This document shows positions 1 to 5,467 of a DNA stretch of 8,079 nucleotides, piece by piece (the first letter of the stretch is position 1; each line of letters begins with the position of its first letter). A program made the position numbers and the translations under genes. The DNA lies in contig JAZOAY010000126.1 in assembly GCA_045595725.1 (NCBI GenBank), forward strand, positions 1-8,079. Direction: 5' to 3'. The DNA comes from SIG575 sp045595725 (GTDB lineage Bacteria; Bacillota; Clostridia; Oscillospirales; Acutalibacteraceae). The notes under the pieces were generated by a model. It saw only the letters and a list, made by a program, of their open reading frames with translations, made no database searches and was not told where the DNA came from.

Positions 1-717
1 GAGAAATTCTTTCCATGTCTGGTTATACATACTGATAGGCCATGCTTTTGCACCTTTTGATTTTTCAGCAGCACCAACAATAACTTCACCAACCTGACGG
101 ACTGTAAGCATTGCTGTACCGCCACCGGGATACATTGTGAAGGGAAGCTTATCCATTCTCTTAATCTGTTCAATAAGGATAACCCAAACAGGCTTTCTGC
201 CGGGCTGTGTGCCGAAGATGTAAGGAAGTTCAAGAACTGCCACATCAAAGTTTTCATCTGCAAATGAGAAAGCAACTTCTTCCTGATCAATACGGCTTCT
301 TATGTAAGGATGTTTTTCGCAAAGTTTCATATCAGGTCTCTGTTTTGCAAGATATGAGAAGTATGAACCAAGGATAACAGCATTCTTCATGCCTACTTCC
401 TTACAGATAGGAAGAATTCTCTTGAGAGGTGCGATGTTAAATTTGTAATAAGCATCATAAACAGGTGCAGGAAATTCAACACGTTCATCAATACCCGCTG
501 CAAACACGAAACAATCGTAACCTGCCATCATTTCTCTGAGTTCATCGTCTGTTTTGTCATTGATGTTTGCAAATACAATTTCCATTTCTTCAGGAATAGG
601 AGCGCCTTCCGGAAGAGGGGGAAGAGCCACTGTCTTTACCTGATGACCTTTCTGAATGAACAATTCTGCTGCTGCAGAGCCAAGCAGACCTGTTCCGCCA
701 ATCATAAATACTTTCAT
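1..717 (-). CDS. NAD-dependent epimerase/dehydratase-like protein (SDR family), 3' end missing
   Basis: The gene starts at the ATG complementary to 715-717 and stays open for 239 codons to the window edge, so the C-terminus is missing. The N-terminus MKVFMIGGTGLLG carries the Rossmann dinucleotide motif GxxGxxG at residues 7-13, typical of extended or atypical short-chain dehydrogenases (NAD-dependent epimerase/dehydratase, NmrA-like). A strand-end motif VFAAGIDE (71-78) and a substrate-side segment ELPYIFGTQPGRKP (163-176) fit the same fold. The usual catalytic YxxxK is seen only as Tyr138-I-R-S-Arg142, so Lys is replaced by Arg. The protein may therefore be an atypical SDR whose substrate cannot be told from sequence. 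No signal peptide is visible, so it is presumably cytosolic. The start is supported by GGAGG at 726-730, eight bases upstream. It has its own promoter at 747-775 and lies 54 bp after the membrane protein gene. Family sure, substrate unknown. Confidence 0.88.
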   Translation of the reverse strand, partial: MKVFMIGGTGLLGSAAAELFIQKGHQVKTVALPPLPEGAPIPEEMEIVFANINDKTDDELREMMAGYDCFVFAAGIDERVEFPAPVYDAYYKFNIAPLKRILPICKEVGMKNAVILGSYFSYLAKQRPDMKLCEKHPYIRSRIDQEEVAFSFADENFDVAVLELPYIFGTQPGRKPVWVILIEQIKRMDKLPFTMYPGGGTAMLTVRQVGEVIVGAAEKSKGAKAWPISMYNQTWKEFL

Positions 718-725
718 TGAAATAA

Positions 726-730
726 CCTCC
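726..730 (-). promoter_or_regulatory. Ribosome binding site of the epimerase-like gene
   Basis: Read on the minus strand this is GGAGG, eight bases before the ATG at 717. It fixes the start of the epimerase-like gene, whose Rossmann motif begins only six residues in. Confidence 0.8.
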
Positions 731-746
731 AAAATTTGTTAATTTT

Positions 747-775
747 ATTTTAGAACAATTTAAACAAATAGTCAA
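747..775 (-). promoter_or_regulatory. SigA-type promoter for the epimerase-like gene
   Basis: On the minus strand the -35 box TTGACT (770-775) is followed by exactly 17 bases and the -10 box TAAAAT (747-752). Transcription would begin near 740, leaving a leader of about 22 nt that contains the GGAGG site. The TGA inside TTGACT is the stop codon of the upstream membrane protein gene, so the promoter straddles that gene's end. The match is close to consensus; activity is inferred, not shown. Confidence 0.7.
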
Positions 776-1536
776 GGGTTATTTGCAAGTATTGTTATTG
801 CTTTAAAGGAAATTGACAACTTATAATACGGATATACATAAACTGTCGGAAAAATCAGAACACACAACAGCCACCAAGGGAAAAAACTCAGTTTAAGCAT
901 CGCTGTTTCAAAGCATTTGTTCTCCATTATCTGAGTGCTGAGTTTTATTATTTCATTTACTTTGCACGGCTCATTTTCGTAAAAAAGATACGGAGCAAGA
1001 AAATAACGCTGAGAGAATACAAAAGAAAAAAATGCACCTGTTACAGAAAGCAAAATAACACTGACCGAAAGCACAATTAAAATCAATTGTCCTATCCCCT
1101 GTCTCAGAGAAAAAATAAGATATCCTCCGAGAGTAAAAGAAGGAATCATAAAAAGAAGCGTGGCAAAAAATTTTCTCAATTGCACGGAAAAAGTAATTTT
1201 AATTGCACCCAAAGATTTTTTTACATTGTAGTAAGAAAAAAGTTTTTTAAGCTGCAGTTTATTTTTTCTTGCATTTTCATAAAACCAGATATCTCTCCCG
1301 TAATTAAATGGCATAATTGAAACATATGAAACAACACCCAACATAATAAGAATAAAATCTTTGAGCGTCGGCACCATGTATACATTTATCTTGGGGAACT
1401 GCAAAAGCAATTCTCCTAAAACAAATGTATTGTTCAGAATAATACTGATTAAAGCTGTTATTACAAGGACAAGAGTCATTTTCAGATTCTGGTCAAGCAT
1501 ATTTGCCTTTGAAAAGATTTTGATTTTACCGTTCAT
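772..1536 (-). CDS. Multi-pass membrane protein, DUF975-like
   Basis: This is a 254-residue integral membrane protein. Hydrophobic segments lie at about residues 20-42, 57-78, 120-142, 149-176 and 217-236. The second half matches the pattern I know for the DUF975 family of Bacillota membrane proteins: RYFLAPYLFYENEP (177-190), then an amphipathic stretch EIIKLSTQIMENK (195-207), then LKLSFFPWWLL (214-224) and a terminal YVYPYYKLS (233-241). That family has no established biochemical role that I can name, so no function is given. The start is supported by GGAGT at 1546-1550, nine bases before the ATG. The gene is divergent from the secreted GDPD-like gene and lies upstream of the epimerase gene on the same strand, which could be co-transcribed by read-through. 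Family membership is by recognition, not a profile search. Confidence 0.75.
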   Translation of the reverse strand: MNGKIKIFSKANMLDQNLKMTLVLVITALISIILNNTFVLGELLLQFPKINVYMVPTLKDFILIMLGVVSYVSIMPFNYGRDIWFYENARKNKLQLKKLFSYYNVKKSLGAIKITFSVQLRKFFATLLFMIPSFTLGGYLIFSLRQGIGQLILIVLSVSVILLSVTGAFFSFVFSQRYFLAPYLFYENEPCKVNEIIKLSTQIMENKCFETAMLKLSFFPWWLLCVLIFPTVYVYPYYKLSISFKAITILANNP

Positions 1537-1545
1537 TTGTTTTTC

Positions 1546-1550
1546 ACTCC
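1546..1550 (-). promoter_or_regulatory. Ribosome binding site of the DUF975-like gene
   Basis: Minus-strand GGAGT, nine bases upstream of the ATG at 1536. It supports that start over the in-frame Met13 and Met20 further in. Confidence 0.65.
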
Positions 1551-1606
1551 GAAATAAATTTATATGTAGTGTAACAACACCCTAAAGTATTGGTGCTTTT
1601 TCCTTA

Positions 1607-1615
1607 TTTATACCA
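1607..1615 (-). promoter_or_regulatory. Candidate extended -10 promoter for the DUF975-like gene
   Basis: On the minus strand the sequence TGGTATAAA is an extended -10 element (TG, one base, then TATAAA). There is no convincing -35 box 16-18 bases upstream, which extended -10 promoters can tolerate. Transcription would start near 1600 and give a leader of about 64 nt. A second possibility is TATAAA at 1559-1564 with a poor -35 (TTTAGG, 1581-1586), but it would start almost on top of the ribosome binding site. The region is very AT-rich, so chance matches are likely. Confidence 0.35.
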
Positions 1616-1646
1616 TAAAACTCAACAAAATTTATATATATGTATA

Positions 1647-1675
1647 TTGCCTTTTTTCTCTGAAAATGTTAAAAT
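1647..1675 (+). promoter_or_regulatory. SigA-type promoter with extended -10 for the GDPD-like/hydrolase unit
   Basis: The -35 box TTGCCT (1647-1652) is followed by 17 bases and the -10 box TAAAAT (1670-1675). TG at 1667-1668 makes it an extended -10 (TGTTAAAAT). Initiation would be near 1682. From there the first ATG at 1697 would have almost no leader and no ribosome binding site, whereas the ATG at 1709 is properly served. It should drive both the secreted protein gene and the hydrolase gene 18 bp after it. Confidence 0.6.
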
Positions 1676-1698
1676 ATATTGTTCTAATAACTTAAAAT

Positions 1699-1704
1699 GG
1701 AGAA
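1699..1704 (+). promoter_or_regulatory. Ribosome binding site deciding the start of the GDPD-like gene
   Basis: GGAGAA sits four bases before the ATG at 1709, with six bases between GGAG and the ATG. The in-frame ATG at 1697 overlaps this site and has no purine-rich site of its own. Starting at 1709 also puts the MRK of the signal peptide right at the N-terminus. Confidence 0.65.
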
Positions 1705-1708
1705 GTTT

Positions 1709-2755
1709 ATGAGAAAATTGTTTTTTGTTTGTATTTTAATGATTTTTGCTTTAACATCCGTATTCTGTTTGAGCGTATCGGGTGCAGAAGAAACAAATAT
1801 TTCAGACAGGATTTTCACTATTTCAAACGGCGGTGTCTCAGGTGAAGCCGAACCTTATTCAAAAGAGGCAATTGAAAAAGCAATGGACCTTGGTTTTGAT
1901 GCAGTTTCGGTAAAGGTCGGTGAAGACGGAATTGAAATCGACGACCTTCCCGAAATCCTTTCTTTAACAGAAGAAGACTTTTATGTGATTCTTGACTGTA
2001 CAGAAGACAACCTCAATGACGTTTATGAAGTCGCAAGGGATTATGATTACAACAATTACATCCGTGTAAGAGGCAGAAGTGCAAAAAAAACTATTGATTG
2101 GGCGCATGCAATGAGCAATCATGTACAGGTAATCCCCTCTTACGACGGAAATGTAATTTTCTCTGCAATTCATGCTTATAATTCAGCAAAAGATAATTAT
2201 ATAAACTTCTGTGAGTTTTCAAGCCAGAACAGATACAGCGTCATTTTCTCCGAATTTTTCACAAACAGATTTCAAGACGGACCATGGGCACTTGTGTCTT
2301 TTGCAGATAAAGATTTATGCGGTCAGAGAGATGACGGTATTCACGGTTGGGAAAATGTAATTTCTCTTGGCTATAAAGCGATTGAAACAGATAACGAAAG
2401 AGAATTTGTAAAATATCTTTATCTTCTTGAAGAAAGCTACAACCATCTTGAGACAGTTTATAATGAAGCTAAAGAAACAGACCTTTCTCCTTATTCATCT
2501 TCAAGCACAAAGAATTTTACCAAGTATGTAAACCTTGCAAAAGAAATGCTCACATCAGAAAAAGCTTCAAGTCAGCTTGAAATAAACGAATGTATCGAAA
2601 ACATTGAAAATTCATATTCTGAATTTCAACTTTCAGAAGGTGAAGAAGAAAACAAAACCTTCTCCGTTACTCCAATGAAGATTTTCTGGATTTGTTTTGC
2701 AATTCTGCTTTTCGTTTCTTCACAGATTTATCTTCATAAAAAAACGAAAAAATAA
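1709..2755 (+). CDS. Secreted, membrane-anchored protein: GDPD-like barrel (apparently inactive) plus FIVAR-like module
   Basis: The product is 348 residues. Residues 1-26 form a classic signal peptide (MRKLFF, hydrophobic core, SGA before a likely cut at 26/27). Residues 33-240 resemble a glycerophosphodiester phosphodiesterase barrel: FTISNGG and EAIEKAMDLGFDAVSVKV take the place of the HRG and 'A...G.d.iE.D' blocks, and GWENVISLGYKAIETD (213-228) matches the final strand and 'G...I.TD' block. The usual catalytic His, Glu/Asp and HD residues are not seen. Residues 245-307 match the FIVAR helical pattern (YSSSSTKNFTKYVNLAKEML, then a Q/E-led second helix). A transmembrane helix (325-342) and basic tail HKKTKK follow, with no LPXTG. 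The start at 1709 is preferred over the ATG at 1697 because GGAGAA (1699-1704) precedes only the former. The role is unknown; surface binding or scaffolding is a guess. Confidence 0.8.
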   Translation: MRKLFFVCILMIFALTSVFCLSVSGAEETNISDRIFTISNGGVSGEAEPYSKEAIEKAMDLGFDAVSVKVGEDGIEIDDLPEILSLTEEDFYVILDCTEDNLNDVYEVARDYDYNNYIRVRGRSAKKTIDWAHAMSNHVQVIPSYDGNVIFSAIHAYNSAKDNYINFCEFSSQNRYSVIFSEFFTNRFQDGPWALVSFADKDLCGQRDDGIHGWENVISLGYKAIETDNEREFVKYLYLLEESYNHLETVYNEAKETDLSPYSSSSTKNFTKYVNLAKEMLTSEKASSQLEINECIENIENSYSEFQLSEGEEENKTFSVTPMKIFWICFAILLFVSSQIYLHKKTKK

Positions 2756-2761
2756 TTTAAT

Positions 2762-2766
2762 GGAGG
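2762..2766 (+). promoter_or_regulatory. Ribosome binding site of the serine hydrolase gene
   Basis: GGAGG, seven bases before the ATG at 2774, inside the 18-bp gap after the GDPD-like gene. No promoter fits in that gap, which supports one transcript. Confidence 0.8.
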
Positions 2767-2773
2767 AATTTTT

Positions 2774-4384
2774 ATGGCAACAGAAAAAACACCAAGACTC
2801 AAGCGTGCATCAAGCCCTGAGGAAGTAGGAGTTTCCTCTGCGGCGATAAAAGAACTTATTGAAGATTTCAAAAAGACAGAAGTTGAGGTCCACAGTCTTA
2901 TGATTTTAAGACACGGCAAGGTGGCTTTTGAATCATGGGCTTATCCTTTCACTCCCGATATGCCTCACATAATGTATTCTGTCAGTAAGAGTTTTACTTC
3001 AACTGCTATTGGCTTTGCTATTGAAGAAGGACTTCTTACACTCGATACAAAAGTTGTTGACATTTTCCCCGAATATAACAATGAGGAAGATGAGAAACTT
3101 CAGAAACTGACTGTTTTCCATCTCCTTACAATGACCGCAGGAAAAATGGTAAGCGTTCTTACAGACAGAACAAAAAATCAATGGATTAAAGATTTCTTTA
3201 CGGCTCCATGGGGTTTTGCCCCCGGTGAAGGCTGGGAATATATAAGTGAAAACCAGTTTATACTTTCTGCCATTATTAAAGAAATCACAGGTCTGAGTTT
3301 AAGAGAATACCTTGCTCCCCGTCTTTTTAAACCTCTCGGAATAAGAGAAAATCCCTTCTGGGAATGTGACGGCAACGGTATAGAAGCAGGCGGTTGGGGA
3401 CTTTTTATCACAACAGAAGAACTTGCAAACTTTACTCAATGTCTCCTGAATGGCGGTAAATTTAAAAACAAACGCGTAATCCCTGCAAAATGGGTTAAAT
3501 ATGCTACAAGTAATCTTGTTCAGAACACGGGTGCTTTCGGTGTTGAATCAGGTGATTCAGTTTCAGGCTACGGTGCTTGTTTCTGGCAAAATGCAGAAGA
3601 CCGCGGATATCGTGCTGACGGCATGTTCTCTCAGTTCGGGTTTGTCTTTGAAAAAGAAGATGCATGTGTAATTATAACTGCATGTGAAATCGGCGAACAG
3701 ATAACACGTGACTGTTTGTGGCGTCACTTCGACGATTTGTTTGTCAAGGAAGGTTCAAAATCCAAGGTTAAGGAAATCCCTTCACTTCCCTCACTTCCTG
3801 ATTTACCAAAAACAAAAATTCACAGTAAATACGAAGAAATTCTCAAAGATAAAAAAATAACTCTCAAACCCAGCGCACCACTTGAAGTTCTTAAATTTCC
3901 CCTGAGTGTGCTTCCCATGTACACAACATTCATGTCTGCCGACAAAGCAGGTTACTACAACAATTTCACCTTTGATTTTGAAGACAACGAATGTGTTATG
4001 TCCTGGGATGAAGGCACATCACATAACTCAATCAGATGCTCAATGAACGGAAACGTGTGCTTTTCCCCTCTTTACCTTGGCGGTGTTGAATTTACTGCAA
4101 GTGCTTCAGCATGTTGGGTAAACGAAACAAACCTCTTTGTATGGATAAGACCTCTCGGTGCTATCGGACAAAGAAGACTCCGTTTTGAATTCAATGAAAA
4201 CGGCACAGCTACACTTTATTCTTCAACTTCTCCCGGTCTTGAAAAGGTGGCAGTTGACCTTTCTTCAACATTCACAAAGAACATTTCTATTGCACTTGCA
4301 AAAGACATTGTTTCAACTTCATTTACAACTATGGCTCCGCCTTTCCTTGAGCCTAAACACAAATGCAGACTTGAAGACAGATGA
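2774..4384 (+). CDS. Serine hydrolase of the beta-lactamase / class C PBP fold with extra C-terminal domain
   Basis: This 536-residue protein has a Beta-lactamase-family (PF00144-type) domain over about residues 12-325. The nucleophile motif SxxK is Ser69-V-S-Lys72, in MYSVSKSFTS. The second motif region reads WEYISENQFILSAIIKEITG, with Tyr156 as the likely general base and Ser in place of the Asn of YxN. The third motif appears as Ala281-Asp-Gly in YRADGMFSQFG instead of KTG or HxG. HLLTMTAG (116-123) and GGWGLFITTEELANF (206-220) are family landmarks. A proline-rich linker (SLPSLPDLP, 337-345) leads to a roughly 190-residue C-terminal region that I do not recognise and that looks beta-rich. 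No signal peptide is present, so it is probably cytosolic; esterase, amidase or peptidase activity fits better than antibiotic resistance. The start is set by GGAGG seven bases upstream. It lies 18 bp after the GDPD-like gene, so the two are probably co-transcribed. Confidence 0.88.
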   Translation: MATEKTPRLKRASSPEEVGVSSAAIKELIEDFKKTEVEVHSLMILRHGKVAFESWAYPFTPDMPHIMYSVSKSFTSTAIGFAIEEGLLTLDTKVVDIFPEYNNEEDEKLQKLTVFHLLTMTAGKMVSVLTDRTKNQWIKDFFTAPWGFAPGEGWEYISENQFILSAIIKEITGLSLREYLAPRLFKPLGIRENPFWECDGNGIEAGGWGLFITTEELANFTQCLLNGGKFKNKRVIPAKWVKYATSNLVQNTGAFGVESGDSVSGYGACFWQNAEDRGYRADGMFSQFGFVFEKEDACVIITACEIGEQITRDCLWRHFDDLFVKEGSKSKVKEIPSLPSLPDLPKTKIHSKYEEILKDKKITLKPSAPLEVLKFPLSVLPMYTTFMSADKAGYYNNFTFDFEDNECVMSWDEGTSHNSIRCSMNGNVCFSPLYLGGVEFTASASACWVNETNLFVWIRPLGAIGQRRLRFEFNENGTATLYSSTSPGLEKVAVDLSSTFTKNISIALAKDIVSTSFTTMAPPFLEPKHKCRLEDR

Positions 4385-4385
4385 T

Positions 4386-4503
4386 ATGCATTTAACATGC
4401 ATTTTCGCTTGACAAATCCGTAAAAAAGATGTATATTATACATATCAATTGCATATTTATACCGATTTATACATAAATTTATGGATTTTTATACATTTTA
4501 TAC
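4386..4503 (+). promoter_or_regulatory. Candidate ArgR/AhrC operator array in front of argC
   Basis: Several short palindromic or half-palindromic sites of ARG-box style lie here. ATGCAT-ttaac-ATGCAT is at 4386-4402. ATGTATATTATACAT (two perfect 7-bp arms) is at 4429-4443, across the -10 box. TGCATATTTATACC is at 4450-4463. CATAAATTTATG, a perfect 12-bp palindrome, is at 4472-4483. TATACATTTTATAC is at 4490-4503. Their centres are about 42, 21, 21 and 19-20 bp apart, close to whole turns of the helix and to the roughly 21-bp spacing known for paired ARG boxes. The pentamer TATAC recurs at 4437, 4458, 4468, 4490 and 4499. Arginine-dependent repression by a hexameric ArgR is the natural reading given the genes downstream. 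High AT content is a caveat. Confidence 0.5.
4409..4437 (+). promoter_or_regulatory. SigA-type promoter of the argCJBD operon
   Basis: A perfect -35 box TTGACA (4409-4414), a 17-base spacer and the -10 box TATATT (4432-4437) give a near-consensus promoter. Initiation would be near 4444, leaving a leader of about 76 nt before the proposed argC start. The -10 box lies inside a 15-bp palindrome (4429-4443), so a repressor bound there would block RNA polymerase. It is the only strong promoter I see for the four arg genes. Confidence 0.75.
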
Positions 4504-4504
4504 A

Positions 4505-4513
4505 AAAAGGGTG
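4505..4513 (+). promoter_or_regulatory. Ribosome binding site pointing to a TTG start for argC
   Basis: AAAAGGGTG followed by ACAAAA sits six bases before TTG at 4520. The upstream in-frame ATG at 4481 is preceded only by A/T-rich sequence with no purine-rich site, and it lies inside the operator-like palindromes. Confidence 0.5.
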
Positions 4514-4519
4514 ACAAAA

Positions 4520-5452
4520 TTGGCAAAAGTTTTTATAGACGGCAAAGCAGGTACAACAGGTCTCAGAATTTACGAAAGACTTGCTGACAGAAAAGACCTT
4601 GAACTTATCACATTAAGTGACGAGGACAGAAAAAATTATGACAAGAGAAAAGAAGCAATCAACTCTGCTGACATAGTTTTCCTTTGTCTTCCTGACCCTG
4701 CTGCAATTGAAGCTGTGGGAATGATCGAAAATGACAATGTTAAAATTATTGACACATCTACTGCCCACAGAACAAGTGAGGGTTGGACTTACGGTTTCCC
4801 CGAACTTGATAAAGAAAAATGGGAAAGTCTTAAAACTTCAAAGAGAGTTGCCGTTCCCGGATGTCACGCAGGCGGTTTTATTGCCCTTGTTTATCCTCTT
4901 ATCAAAAACGGAATTATCCCGGCTGACATAAAAATTGCATGTCACAGTCTTACAGGCTACAGCGGCGGCGGTAAAAAAATGATTGCTGAATACGAGGATG
5001 AAAACCGTTCTCCCCTTTTTGATGCACCGAGACAGTACGGACTTACTCAGATGCACAAACATCTTAAAGAAATGAAAGCAATTACAGGAATGGAAAATAA
5101 TCCCATCTTCTGCCCTATCGTTTCAGATTTCTACAGCGGTATGGAAATGACAGTTCCTGTTTTCGCAAGTGATTTGTGCGAAGGTAAAACGGTGGAAGAT
5201 ATCAAAAAAGTTTATTCATCACTTTATAACGGTGATATTGTTAAATACAAAGAAACTATGGACGAAGAAGGTCTCATGAGTGCAAACGCCCTTTCATTCA
5301 AAGACAGAATGGAAATTACTGTTTGCGGTAACGAAGAAAGAATTCTTCTCATTGCCCGATACGATAACCTTGGCAAAGGTGCTTCAGGTGCGGCAATTGA
5401 ATGCATGAACATCATGCTGGGAAACGAACCGACACTTGGTCTTGATATTTGA
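4520..5452 (+). CDS. argC: N-acetyl-gamma-glutamyl-phosphate reductase, short (type 2) form
   Basis: The enzyme makes N-acetylglutamate 5-semialdehyde from N-acetylglutamyl phosphate with NADPH, the third step to ornithine. From the TTG at 4520 the product is 310 residues, the size of the short type 2 subfamily rather than the common form of about 345. The N-terminus KVFIDGKAGTTGLRI (3-17) is the characteristic type 2 nucleotide-binding loop. VFLCLPDPAA (53-62) and IIDTSTAHRT (76-85) follow. The nucleophile is Cys115 in VPGCHAGGF, and CHSLTGYSGGGKKM (141-154) is the catalytic-domain signature. The start is preferred at TTG because of the ribosome binding site at 4505-4513 and because family members begin right at this point; the alternative ATG at 4481 would add 13 residues (MDFYTFYTKRVTK) with no family counterpart. 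It is first in the operon, 15 bp before argJ. Function is certain; the start is likely. Confidence 0.93.
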   Translation: MAKVFIDGKAGTTGLRIYERLADRKDLELITLSDEDRKNYDKRKEAINSADIVFLCLPDPAAIEAVGMIENDNVKIIDTSTAHRTSEGWTYGFPELDKEKWESLKTSKRVAVPGCHAGGFIALVYPLIKNGIIPADIKIACHSLTGYSGGGKKMIAEYEDENRSPLFDAPRQYGLTQMHKHLKEMKAITGMENNPIFCPIVSDFYSGMEMTVPVFASDLCEGKTVEDIKKVYSSLYNGDIVKYKETMDEEGLMSANALSFKDRMEITVCGNEERILLIARYDNLGKGASGAAIECMNIMLGNEPTLGLDI

Positions 5453-5467
5453 AAGGATTGAAATAAA

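Noticed and set aside
1567..1583. Imperfect inverted repeat TAGTGT-aaca-ACACCCTA in the divergent region
   Set aside because: Only four base pairs are uninterrupted around the loop, so it is not convincing as an operator or hairpin.
1087..1585. Two plus-strand open frames (1087-1320 and 1361-1585) opposite the membrane protein gene
   Set aside because: Their products are low-complexity Lys/Phe-rich sequences that mirror the membrane protein frame, with no ribosome binding sites.
1709..1790. Lipoprotein signal (lipobox) at Cys20 of the GDPD-like protein
   Set aside because: The residues before Cys20 are S-V-F, which do not fit the lipobox rule, and a normal SGA signal peptidase I site follows.
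4386..4410. ATGCAT inverted repeat followed by TTTTCGCTT as an intrinsic terminator
   Set aside because: The stem is six A/T-rich pairs with a broken T-run, too weak to call. Its spacing from the other palindromes fits an operator better.
4216..4443. A 75-codon minus-strand open frame and an overlapping plus-strand frame (4158-4412) at the end of the hydrolase gene
   Set aside because: Both are shadows of the hydrolase coding sequence; neither has a start signal or sensible composition.
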